DNA from: Campanula takesimana
Lineage: Eukaryota > Streptophyta > Magnoliopsida > Asterales > Campanulaceae
Reading direction: 5' to 3'
DNA: 64,000 nt
NCBI GenBank assembly: GCA_026119855.1
Contig: JAOWBW010000481.1
Coordinates: 901,891-965,890, forward strand
The translations under genes and the position numbers were made by a program. Positions 1-9,296 of the stretch are shown in pieces. The notes under the pieces are model-generated. The model was not told where the DNA came from, made no database searches, and was given only the letters and a program-made list of their open reading frames with translations. Every line of letters begins with the position of its first letter. The first letter of the stretch is position 1.

Positions 1-1121
1 TTTGAAATAATATTTCTACTTAAATCCGGAACATAATAAAAATTGTTCAAAACAAGAATTAATCCGGAAGGTAAAGTGACTTCATAAGTCCCTACGGCTA
101 ATGCAGCAACTCTTGCTCAATTCCCCACGCGTAGGTCTACTTCACCCTCTTTAGGTAGTCTCCTATTCTTTAGACCCTGCACATTTAAACAAATGTGAGA
201 ACCACATCCGGTATCCAATACCCAAGAATCAGTGGTAGAAAGGAGAATATCTATCATATAGATACCTGAAGTCGACGCAGCCTTGCTGCCCTTCTTCTTC
301 TTTTGCTCTTCCAAGAAAGCCTTGCAATTACGTTTCCAATGACCAATTTCTTGACAATGGAAACAGATTGCATCCTTTTGTGAATCGGGTTTTGCCTCAG
401 AAGCCTTGGCAACACTTGCCTTGCTTAATTTGGGTTTGACAACTTTCTTACCCTTTCCTTTGGCACTAGCCTTCTTCCCATCATGAACTAAGAGCACGGG
501 AGAACCTTTCTCCGCAATCTTCATCTCCGCAGTTTTAAGCATCCCATGCAACTCGGAGAGATTCTTATCCATTCCATGCATGTTATAATTCATCACAAAC
601 TGATTATAACTTTTAGGCAATAAATTAAGAATGAGATCCGTGGCTAGCTCCAATGGTATTGGATAGCCAAGTTTCTCAAGGTGCTCTACATAACCTTTCA
701 TTTTCAGCATGTGAGGACTCACTTTTTGCCCTTCATTCATTTTGCAAGTAGTGAATGTAACAATGGTCTTGTACCTCTCTTGCCTAGCTTGTTCTTGAAA
801 CATGGCTCTTAACTCTACGCCTATCTAATAGGCTTCCAAATGTTCCAAACTTTGTTGGAGTTTTGAGCACATAGTAGCAAGCATGAGACAACTTACATCT
901 CTAGAATCATTACGATGTTTCTTGTAACTATCTCTTTCTGCCCTAGGGGCAGTAGGTTCTGGTTCAGCAGGAAGAGGCCCATCGAGAATGTACAACTTAT
1001 CTTCTTGCCTTAGAACAATTCTTATGCTACGGATCCAATCCATAAAGTTTGTACCATTCTCTTGGAGCTTATCCTTCTCAAGGATCGATCGCAACGAAAT
1101 TGATTGAATGTTAGTAGTCAT
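1..1121 (-). pseudogene. Copia-1 gag and start of protease, broken by stops
   Basis: The reading starts at 1121 with MTTNIQ, runs 98 codons to a TAG at 825-827, reopens in the same frame at 803 (MFQEQ) and meets a TGA at 117-119. The part after the first stop has the copia gag region, a CCHC knuckle (CFHCQEIGHWKRNC) and the protease motif WVLDTGCGSHIC. Gag packages the element RNA into cytoplasmic particles; the protease cleaves the polyprotein. D has a glutamate codon at the first stop and a glycine codon at the second, so both stops are specific to this copy. Confidence 0.9.
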
Positions 1122-2829
1122 TATCTACAAATATGCAAAATTTCCAAAATTTAATAAGTACCGGTTTTCATTAAAGAAATAAACAATGTATTTTTCAAAC
1201 AAAATACTCCCACTAAATTATATAACCTTCATATACATCCAATGTATAATATAATTTAATTGGGCTAAGATCCAACTTTAATTTAATTTTTGAGTCTACG
1301 GAGGCTGACCGCTCAAAACTAAATTAATTAGGTAGACAATCATGTCAATCATATCCCATATGATTCTTAGATCCTTTCATGAGATTCTTTGAGAAATCCA
1401 ATTTTTCAAGCATGTTTAATCTCATCTTTTGCCTAGGCCCAAAACTGTTTTGACGCCTAATTAAGTCCAACCATTTTAAACGTATAGGAACCATTCAATT
1501 TAATGCACCTTGCGGAGGCAAGCCCACATTAAATTAATGAACCTCATCTTGCTCATACATGAATAAAATTAATGCACCTCTCGGAGGCGAACCCACATCA
1601 AGATTACACATGTATAAACAAGTGTTTTAATCATGGCATGGCAGTGAAGGACTTAAAACTTTCTTTGAAGGTTCATCACATATAGCATATAACACATTTA
1701 TGAGCACATAATATAAACATGTTACACATCAAGTTTAGCCACTAAATTAATCTCCATTAATTTAAGCATGATATTTATGTGTCATTAGTTTCTCTATAAT
1801 TATGAGGATGAGACTATTTCAACTTCGGTTATTATCTCCAAATCAAGACAACAAGAAGTGCGGTCGAACTAAGCCATTAGGCAACCACAATCCCGCACTA
1901 ATTCAAGAAACCAAGAAAGTAGTCTATGTGGCCGAAACTAAGCAATAGATGGTCTCGATGAACGTAGGCCAATTGCATCCACAATTCCACATGGATCTCC
2001 AAACTTTGAATCAAGAACTTTGTTTTTCAATTTTAGCAATTATGAACTCTTCATAATTCTAACTTCGTTTTATCTTTAAAACTTTGATTGCGATCAATTT
2101 TGGGAAACACAATCTCGATGAACGCATATTAGCCATCCAAAACTTGAACCAATCTAGGAATCACAAGACTAAAACAAATAGGAAAATCAAACCCCAAAAT
2201 CCACACACAAACCAACTACCAAAAACCCAAAATCCACACACAATCTCGATGAACTCATATTAGCCATCCAAAACTTGAACCAATCTAGGAATCACAAGAC
2301 TGAAACAAATAGGAAAATCAAACCCCAAAATCCACACACAAACCAACTACCCAAAACCCATTCCAGATCAGCAAGTCTGTACTGGTTCTGTTACTGGTTT
2401 TGTTGAATTTATCGAAAATTCCATATTCAGATTTTAACCAAAATCAGAACAGATTCTGACGAGCGAGCGCCCGCCTGGTCTTGTCCGAGCGCGCGCCTGA
2501 AGCAAGCGGCCGCCTAGTCCCCAGCGAGCGGGCGCCTGGTAGGTCAAAATGGTACAGAATTTTAAAGTTCGAAAATTTTGTCTCAAAATTATTTTTCCCC
2601 GATTATTAAAACTTTGATCTGATCAAAAATTAATAATCGAAATAATTCAGAATCCACTATAATTTTTATTGCGATTGAATCGTGCGATTAAAGTTACAAA
2701 ACAATAAACCACATAAAATCACAAAACACATAAGCATCATATATTCCAATATTCATATCATGCTAGGCACATAAATAATTTATATACACAAAACATGATC
2801 CAAGTATTGAATTAATCAACATGAACGGG
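1122..2829 (-). other. Copia-1 untranslated leader
   Basis: About 1.7 kb of AT-rich leader lies between PBS and gag with no supported gene. It holds a direct repeat of about 100 bp (near 2110-2210 and 2235-2345, both containing the run AACTTGAACCAATCTAGGAA) and the four-site GC-dyad array at 2465-2539. D has the homologous leader at 46185-47740 but only one copy of the direct repeat. Confidence 0.8.
2465..2539 (-). promoter_or_regulatory. Four GC dyads, Copia-1 leader
   Basis: Four sites have the form (G/A)AGCG-NN-CGCCT with cores starting at 2467, 2489, 2506 and 2528. Spacing is 22, 17 and 22 bp. The central dinucleotides are CC, CG, GC and GG, while the arms stay fixed. The homologous array of D has spacing 22, 18, 22 but different arms. 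The spacers between sites are unlike each other, so this is not a simple tandem repeat. The function is unknown. Confidence 0.8.
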
Positions 2830-2841
2830 GCTCTGATACCA
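2830..2841 (-). other. Primer-binding site, initiator Met tRNA type
   Basis: The minus strand reads TGGTATCAGAGC one base inside the LTR. This is the usual plant PBS complementary to the 3' end of initiator methionine tRNA, and it fixes the 5' LTR at 2843-4276 and the element's direction. Confidence 0.92.
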
Positions 2842-2842
2842 C

Positions 2843-4276
2843 TGTTGGGTTTCCAAGTAACATGCGCAGCGGAAAATAGCAATTAAATTTTTTATGAAAC
2901 CCAAAGCCATGGATCCGTTCATATGATTAAATCAAATACAACATAATGAATAGAGGAAAGACTAACCCTTGATGTCTATGAATTATAGCTTTGATTTTGG
3001 TGAAGAACTTGAAGCTTTATCACGGACAAAATTCACGAACTTTGAAGATGATAAATTCACCCTCTAGCGGTATCCACACCACGAACGAATATCAAGAAGC
3101 TTCTTGATCTTGGTTGTTAGACCAATAATTATGAAACACACTTTATCAATTTAATAAAGAACTATATGGAATTATTTTGTGAATTATTTTGTTCTTCAAT
3201 CCAAGATGACTTGGAACAAAATAATAATCTCTCAAACTCTTTGGAGGCACACAAAACACTAGGGCTAATGGTCTGGCCGAACTTGGATTTTTATACACAA
3301 TTAAGACTTATTCCAAATAGGAACCTTGTGCCAAAAACCTTCCCAAATCGAATTAGGAAATTTTCTGCCGCCAGACCAAGCGCCCGCCTGGTCCAGACCG
3401 AGCGCCCGCTCGCTGACCAGAAAACCCAGAATTTTCCAAAAATTCCTTTGAGGTCCTTCGACCCTAAATTACAATACAGTCCTTTTATTTAAGATTCGTT
3501 CTATTGTGTGTGACCCTCTAGGATTATACTAAGTTGGCAATGGGCTCAAACATGAAACCATAAGATATGATTAGGTTCTAGCAAACCGTCATACCTACCC
3601 AAATAGTATAACTAGATATAAGTTCGCATTCCTTTAGAATATGTCACAATCCTTTTGTCCACGATGTCATTGAACCCAAGTCATGGTCAAACAGTCAACT
3701 TGTCTTGTTCAATACTTTCTCGATTCCGAATATGTTGATAATTCAAATGCTATTGATCCAATCAATCCATTTGAGTCCGGCCGAACATTTCATCAACATC
3801 ATTCCTTCGAGGGGCCCAAGATTGACATCTCTCCGTGGAGGGACAAATCCATTTAGCTTATTATTCTTCCCAACGGGAATCCGATTATGCCAATCATACC
3901 CTTTATAACTACCGTGTTAAGGTAGCGTTTGAATATGTCAAACACAATGTTCATCATGTGGAAGACTATAATAACTTCATGTCTAAGGATTCAAATGATA
4001 TAACTAATATAAGATATATGTTCGACATAGACCATGACATAAATCTCATACAGCGGGTCATGTCCAGTACCTTGTTCCAAACAAGTACCCATAAATCTAA
4101 CATGATCATCCCATGATCATTTAGCCTTTATACTAGTGCTTAACAAGTACTAGGGACGGGGATTATTATAAGTAAACATGAACAACAATAATAATCAAAA
4201 CATCTCTTTATTGATTTGAAATAAATGATAACAATTACAACGTTTATTAAACGTGCCTAGGGCACCACTACCAACA
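2843..4276 (-). repeat. Copia-1 5' LTR
   Basis: The 1434-bp LTR starts TGTTGGTAGTGG and ends CCCAACA on the minus strand. It matches the 1495-bp LTRs of D over nearly its whole length except the GC-dyad segment near 3361-3420, where the sequence and number of sites differ. A TATA-like box (GTGTATAAAAAT, minus) is at 3287-3298. The plus-strand open frames within it (3166-3492, 3705-4116) are by-products of LTR sequence. Confidence 0.93.
3379..3411 (-). promoter_or_regulatory. Two GC dyads upstream of TATA, Copia-1 LTR
   Basis: Cores GCG-CC-CGC start at 3380 and 3402, 22 bp apart. The first is enclosed by outer arms GACCA/TGGTC; the second is GAGCG-CC-CGCTC. On the minus strand they lie about 80-125 bp upstream of the TATA-like box at 3287-3298, in U3. 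They use the same arm dialect as this element's leader array. Confidence 0.75.
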
Positions 4277-5807
4277 CCTTCAAACTCTCCTACCTCTATT
4301 ACATTGACACCACCCTCATTAGGGATTATGAATTCCTTCTTGTCTATGAGGTCTTGGATGGTGTTGCGGATGGAGAAGCAATCCTCGGTGAGGTGGCCGG
4401 TGCATTGATGGTAGTTACACCATTTGTGGTGGGCATGATTGGGACGGAGGCGGTTGTGGTTGCTTGTACCCTTGAAGATGGGTGATTTTTCCCTTGTCCT
4501 TTAGAGCTTCATAGGCCTCGGTGATGGTCATGCCATTGAGAGGAGTGTAGACGCGTTCGTTTTGGAACCGCTTGCCTTGTGGTGGAAGGACCTTCTTGTA
4601 ATTCTCCTTGTCGGTAGTAACGGCATTGACAGAGGCCTCTTTGTTTGAATTAGAGGCGGCCTTGTAACGATAGGTAGGAGTGGCCTTCTTAATCTCCTTG
4701 AGCAAGTCATCCATGCGTACCCCCGCCTCATATATTTGGGAGAAGTCGGAGTAGCAAGCCCCACTTAGGTGGGTGCGGAAATCAATCTTGAGACACTTGA
4801 GAAAGATGTCCATTTGCTCTTTTGTGTTTGGCCTCTCAACAATTTCAGAGAGCTTGTCATTCCATCTCCTTGTGAAGTCAATGAACGACTCGTTGTCTCT
4901 TTGGGTGGTGTTCTCAAGCTCTTTCCTTGTGGGCCGGTGAGTGGTGTTGCCTTGATATTGATTTTTGAAGGCAAGCATAGCGGCATCCCAATCAAGATGT
5001 ACAGTGAGCGGAGAGTTTCATACCAATCCTTTGCCGCCCCCTTGAGGGTGAGAGGAAAGCATTGAGCCATAACTTTTGGGGAGACCTTCTTCGGAACCAT
5101 AGCCCAAATGTAAGTCTCGATGTGAGCCATCGGGCATGATTTGCCCTTAAACTTGCTAATGTCGGGCATCTTGAATTTTTCGGGGAGAGCGGCCATCGTG
5201 CTCATGAGGATGGATGACTGATAAATGCTTGTGTTGGAGACTTTTCCCATGTTGAGGCCGTCAAATTTCTGATCAATGTAGGCCATGATGGAATCGACCA
5301 TTTTGGGGTCGTTGTTGTCGGTGCTTGGTCCCCCCAGTTTTTTGGTACGGGCACTGACATATGGGCTTTCAAACAAACCCTCGGTCCACTCGGATTCCTC
5401 ATTGTCATTAACCCCCTTGTTCTTGGAGAGCTTGAGGAGCTTGGCTTTCAATTGGTCAACCTCGGCCTCGTGGGCCTCCCTTTGACTGTCGACATGAGCT
5501 TGCCACAAGGCTCTTTGGTTTGAGCCTTGTTGTGGAGAGTGGTGACTTGTTGTCGAAGAGTTTGGACCATGGCAGAGAGTTGCTCGAGAGTCATGGCGTT
5601 GTTGGTGCTGGAGTCGCCGGCCATTGATGATGCAGAAGCTGTAGGAGTGATCGGTTCACGAACAAGCCGGTTGGATGAATTCCTGTAGATGCAGAGAGTA
5701 CCAATCGGACCTATAATTGGAGAAGTAGCCCTTGTCAGTCTCGGTTCACACTTTCGGTCCATGAAGAGGTTGAGAACACACAGTTGGGCATACGACTCGA
5801 ACCACAT
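4277..5807 (-). pseudogene. H gag, frameshifted and truncated
   Basis: Three overlapping minus-strand frames (start near 5620, 5508-4765, 4978-4415) together give a Tat-type gag. There is a coiled-coil-like N-terminus, the gag core (FKGKSCPMAHIETYIWAM; later LENTTQRDNESFIDFTRRW), and a CCHC-like knuckle CNYHQCTGHLTEDC just before the Copia-1 junction. The frame changes near 5500 and near 4980 show decay. No protease or RT of H is present in the window. Confidence 0.85.
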
Positions 5808-6613
5808 AAGAAAAAAACTCTTTTTTTTCTATTTTATAAGTAGGAGGGAATGGGTCCCTTTTGGGGTTTCTAAGAAGATAATTGAATCGTCACACTAGTA
5901 TATAGACCATCTCGCGGTCCCATATACTCATCGGATTCCATCACGTTTGTGAATCCTACATGTGTCGGGATTAAACTAAATTAATGTAGTAAAGCATACA
6001 TGCGGGGACGGATTTTTTATTTTCGTCCACAATAACCACTTTTGGGGACGGATTTTCATTGCGTCCGTTTCAACAAGTTGGCATGTATGATTTGAAAACA
6101 TTAGTTTAGGGAAATCTCGGTACATGGAAACCGACTTGGTCACGGAGTCTTAGACCCTAGCTAGAATTGTGTGGTTTGTGCTCGGCTAAAGAGAGGCTTA
6201 AAGGTCACCCCCGGCATGTAGTCATGAACTACGCCACGGGCTGAGGTTTACCGCTTCGAAAGAGCCAAGGTCGAGTGGAGCTTGAAACTTTATAGGACGG
6301 GCCTCGACGGGTTTGGGGTTGGACTTGTGCGACTCGATAGTGAGCGATTTATAGGAGTAATGTGCATGTAGTGTGAGGTCTATCACGTGACAAAAAAAAT
6401 TATTTATTTATTTATTTTTTTTTTGAAAATAAAAGATAAAAAAAAACACATAAGCACGTAAATTACAACTCCCGAATCACCCGTGTGACCGGTAAATAAA
6501 CACAAAGTTAAACAGTCCAAGAGTTTAATTCTGTTCTGATGCAGGCAACTGTGCCCACACCCCACTATTCTGTTCAGTCACTGAAACCTGTTCTTGCCCT
6601 GGAAATTGGCCTA

Positions 6614-6685
6614 GAAGCGTTCGCCTCGGACTGGTGTTCTGGGAAGCGCGCACCTGGTGCATTGTATCTGGGAGGCGCCCGCTTC
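6614..6685 (-). promoter_or_regulatory. Three GC dyads at 29-bp steps, H leader
   Basis: Cores start at 6617 (GCG-TT-CGC), 6646 (GCG-CG-CAC) and 6675 (GCG-CC-CGC), exactly 29 bp apart. The second has lost one arm base. The last two are preceded by CTGGGA. A second pair with the same 29-bp step is at 6844 and 6873, and the LTR carries three more at the same step. Confidence 0.75.
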
Positions 6686-6841
6686 TGGGCTAACCTGTCA
6701 GATTATCATAAACTTATGGACTCAAGGGAATGCCCTGGTCCTGATTGTGTGATGAAACCCCTGCAATGTTTGTTAGCAAGAGATAATAGGAAGAATAGGA
6801 AAAACACATGGAAGGTGGGCGATTCTGGAATTTAACGCGGG

Positions 6842-6882
6842 ACGCGCGCGCTTTGGACCATGAAGGTCCGAGGCGCGCGCTT
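6842..6882 (-). promoter_or_regulatory. Two GC dyads at a 29-bp step, H leader
   Basis: Cores GCG-CG-CGC start at 6844 and 6873, 29 bp apart, in the same arm dialect as the LTR sites. A short GGTCC/GGACC inverted repeat lies between them. Confidence 0.72.
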
Positions 6883-6951
6883 CCCATATCAATTTCCAGA
6901 ATGCCCAGAAAAGTGAATTATGAACAGAAACACAGATTTAACCCTCAAGCT

Positions 6952-6970
6952 GTCCCCAGCGGAGTCGCCA
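6952..6970 (-). other. H primer-binding site, Tat/Ogre type
   Basis: The minus strand reads TGGCGACTCCGCTGGGGAC directly inside the LTR. The same type of site follows the LTRs of A, B and E here. It is typical of Tat/Ogre-like gypsy elements; from memory the primer is a tRNA-Arg, which I could not check. Confidence 0.85.
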
Positions 6971-7981
6971 CTATAGATACACCGGGGAACCACGGCTTGG
7001 CTAGAGCACGTGAATTACCTAGGATGTCTAATTGATTTTAAGAGTCGCCACCCACGTTTTAGAGGAACGCGAGAAAACATAAGAAAATAGCCTTTTTTAT
7101 TAATTACGAAACCAAATATTCTTGAGATGAGGGGTTCGGGGGTTAGGTGACGAAATGGGAAGTACTTAAACACCCATTTCGCCCGAGCAAAGTCCGTCTT
7201 GTTTGTTCATAATTCACTTTAAAGATAAATGTGTTCTTCCTATTTGAATTATGATAAAGAAGGGGTTTTAAAGTTTGAAATGTAGGGAGATGACTCCTAG
7301 GCCAATTCAATGTAATGAAAGGACCATTGGTGTCATGTCCCAAGTGGTTTTGGGGTGATTGCACATTTGATTGGAGAAGAAGAAGAAGAAGAAGAAGAAG
7401 AAAGTTTAAGACATTTACCTATAGTATCCTTCAAAGAGAACCTCTTGAAAAGCCTTGAAGAAGAGGTTGAATACTTGGAGAGAGCACTTCTTAAAGTCCA
7501 AAGTCTTTTAGTTGAAAAAGGTCTAAAGGAAAAGTCTAGAAAAGCAGTGAGGAAAAAGGTCCAAAAGTCTCCCTTCCAATGATGGATTGGAGGGGTTTTT
7601 ATAGTTGAAAGAGGGGAGTTTTTGGAGCCAAACGGAGTCTCCAAGAAATCTTTCCCAGGTAAAATCATGTATAATGAGCAAGGGAGAGATTCTTGGGCAG
7701 AATCTGTAACTGACACACCCCAGAAGCGCGCGCATCCCACCTAGGCAGCGGAAGGCGCGCGCGTCTGGCCTCAAGAGGCGGAGGCGCGCGACTCTGGAAA
7801 GCAATTTTTGACAGGATGGAATAGAAAGTTAGAACTGTTATTCAGTTTAGTCCCAGGACTTAACGGAGTCCGTCTGGAACTTAACCAAAGTAACAGAAAC
7901 TAACTAAAAACACTTAAAAGAGGGAGAAACATAAAATCAAGTATGCAATCGGGGTGAGCGGTCCAAGGCGGGGTGTCTACA
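6971..7981 (-). repeat. H 5' LTR
   Basis: About 1011 bp, starting TGTAGACACCCC on the minus strand and ending next to the PBS; the inner edge is uncertain by a few bases. A TATA box (CTATAAAAAC, minus) is at 7595-7604. The motif GGGTTCGGGGGTTA is at about 7132-7146. A PBS-like GTGGCGACTCT is at 7041-7051. A GAA microsatellite is at 7376-7401. Organisation matches E's LTR, but the sequence has diverged. Confidence 0.83.
7724..7793 (-). promoter_or_regulatory. Three GC dyads at 29-bp steps upstream of TATA, H LTR
   Basis: Cores start at 7726 (GCG-CG-CGC), 7755 (GCG-CG-CGC) and 7784 (GCG-CG-CGA), again exactly 29 bp apart. On the minus strand they are about 120-190 bp upstream of the TATA box at 7595-7604, in U3. 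Arms and spacing match the leader sites of this element and no other. Confidence 0.8.
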
Positions 7982-9296
7982 GATGCGTCTGATGGGAATG
8001 TTCCATCTAGGAGGAAACGCCATACATCATAATACCAAGGTTTATCATCCAAGGCATTCACGGAGACAAGGCCACACTCTTCTTTGTAGTCGTGCAGGTC
8101 TATGATTGAGTAATAAGCGGGAGTCGTTCGCCTCGTGACTTTGAAGGTCTTAACCTCAGTCCATTCGGGAATCTCCACAAGTGATTCTAGTATGTCTAGC
8201 AAGTCTGCTAAGCGGTTCTTATCTCTAGGAAGGTAGTAGAAAGTGACCTCTTTGAACTGTTTGACCAAGTCTTGGAGATGGTCGTTATATTTCTAGAGTG
8301 TAGGATCTTGTACCTTCCACTTCTTGAGTGACTGATAGATTATAAGTTGTGAATCTCCGTACACTTCTAGTTCGGTCACATTTCTTTCTAAGGCTGCTTT
8401 AAGCCCCGCTATGCAAGCTTCATACTCGGCAATATTGTTAGTGGCCTCAAAGTTAAGGCGGATTGCGAGTGGAGTATAGAAATCTGAGGGATCTACTAGT
8501 AACATGCCAATGCCATATCCTCGTTTATTGGCTGCGCCATCGAAAAATAATTGCCATTTATTATCTGCTATTGTCATGATGTCCTCATCAGGGAATCGAG
8601 GGTCTTCCCCTTTCGATTCATCGCATGGAAATTTGGCTAAATGATTCGCGAAGACTCTTCCTCTCACGGATTTCTGTGTGATGTAAGTGATATCGTACCC
8701 CGCGAGCATGAAGTACCATTTGGCTATCATAGAGGAGACATGCGACATCTCGAAGATGTACTTCATTGGGTCCATTCTTGCGATCATTTGTATAGGAAAC
8801 GCCTCCATGTACGGCTTTAGTCTCTCAGCTACCCATACCAGTGCAGCACACGACTTTTCTAATGCAGAGTAATTCAATTCAGTCCCTTGGAAGCGACGGC
8901 TGACAAAGTACACGGCATTCTCTTTCTTCGAATCGGGTTGCTCTTTTGCTAGCATAGCCCCTAATGCAGTATTATTGACTATGAGGTACAAGGTCAACGG
9001 TTTCTCCTTATGTGGTGGAGCGAACACTGGCGGACTCACTAAGTATTCCTTGACCTTTTCAAAGGCTTCTTGGCACTCTTCAGTCCATTCTAAGGATGCA
9101 TTCTTCTTGAGGAGCTTAAAAATGGGCTCGCACATCATCGTGAGTTGATTAATGAAACGACTAATGTACTGAAGGCGACCCATGAATCCCTTGAATTCTC
9201 TTTGCGTCTTAGGTGGAGGCATATTAATGATGGCTTTGATCTTAGCGGGGTCTACTTCTATACCAAGCTCAGTGACCATGTACCCAAGGACCTTTC
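7982..9296 (-). pseudogene. E pol: RNase H, second RNase H and start of linker
   Basis: The minus frame begins in the RT-RNase H connection (VTELGIEVDPAKIKAI), then gives the gypsy RNase H region (ENAVYFVSRRFQGTELNYSA). A second, archaeal-type RNase H follows (WQLFFDGAANKRG; NNIAEYEACIAGLKAALE; VYGDSQLI). Two RNase H domains in tandem are characteristic of the Tat lineage. A TAG at 8293-8295 interrupts the second domain, and the same frame resumes to the linker before integrase, where H cuts it at 7981. Confidence 0.9.

Larger units (their letters stand above)
1..4276 (-). mobile_element. Copia-1, partial Ty1/copia element (5' part)
   Basis: This is the 5' part of a minus-strand copia element whose pol and 3' LTR lie left of the window. 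Read on the minus strand it has a 5' LTR (4276-2843), a PBS, a long leader, then gag running off the edge. It is closely related to element D at 40719-49248: gag, leader and LTR align along their lengths, apart from the GC-dyad segments. It interrupts the gag of Tat-like element H, whose sequence resumes at 4277. Its target duplication cannot be checked because the other end is outside. Confidence 0.93.
5808..6951 (-). other. H untranslated leader
   Basis: There is no supported gene. The stretch holds two copies of GGGGACGGATTTT about 49 bp apart (6004 and 6053), a low-complexity A/T stretch (6391-6450), and five GC dyads on a 29-bp ladder (6617-6880). The plus-strand open frames at 6539-7035 cross the dyads and PBS and are not gene-like. 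Confidence 0.7.
4277..7981 (-). mobile_element. H, partial Tat/Ogre-like gypsy element
   Basis: On the minus strand this reads 5' LTR (7981 to about 6971), a PBS of the TGGCGACTCCGCTGGGGA type, a leader of about 1.1 kb, then a broken gag cut by Copia-1 at 4276. Its LTR starts TGTAGACACCCC exactly where E's pol sequence stops (7982), so H inserted into E. The rest of H should lie left of the window beyond Copia-1. The 5-bp target duplication would be GATGC (7982-7986) but its partner is outside. Confidence 0.87.

Noticed and set aside
6539..7035. Two plus-strand open frames of 98 and 75 aa as host genes
   Set aside because: They cross GC dyads and the PBS of H on the opposite strand and have no recognisable motif.
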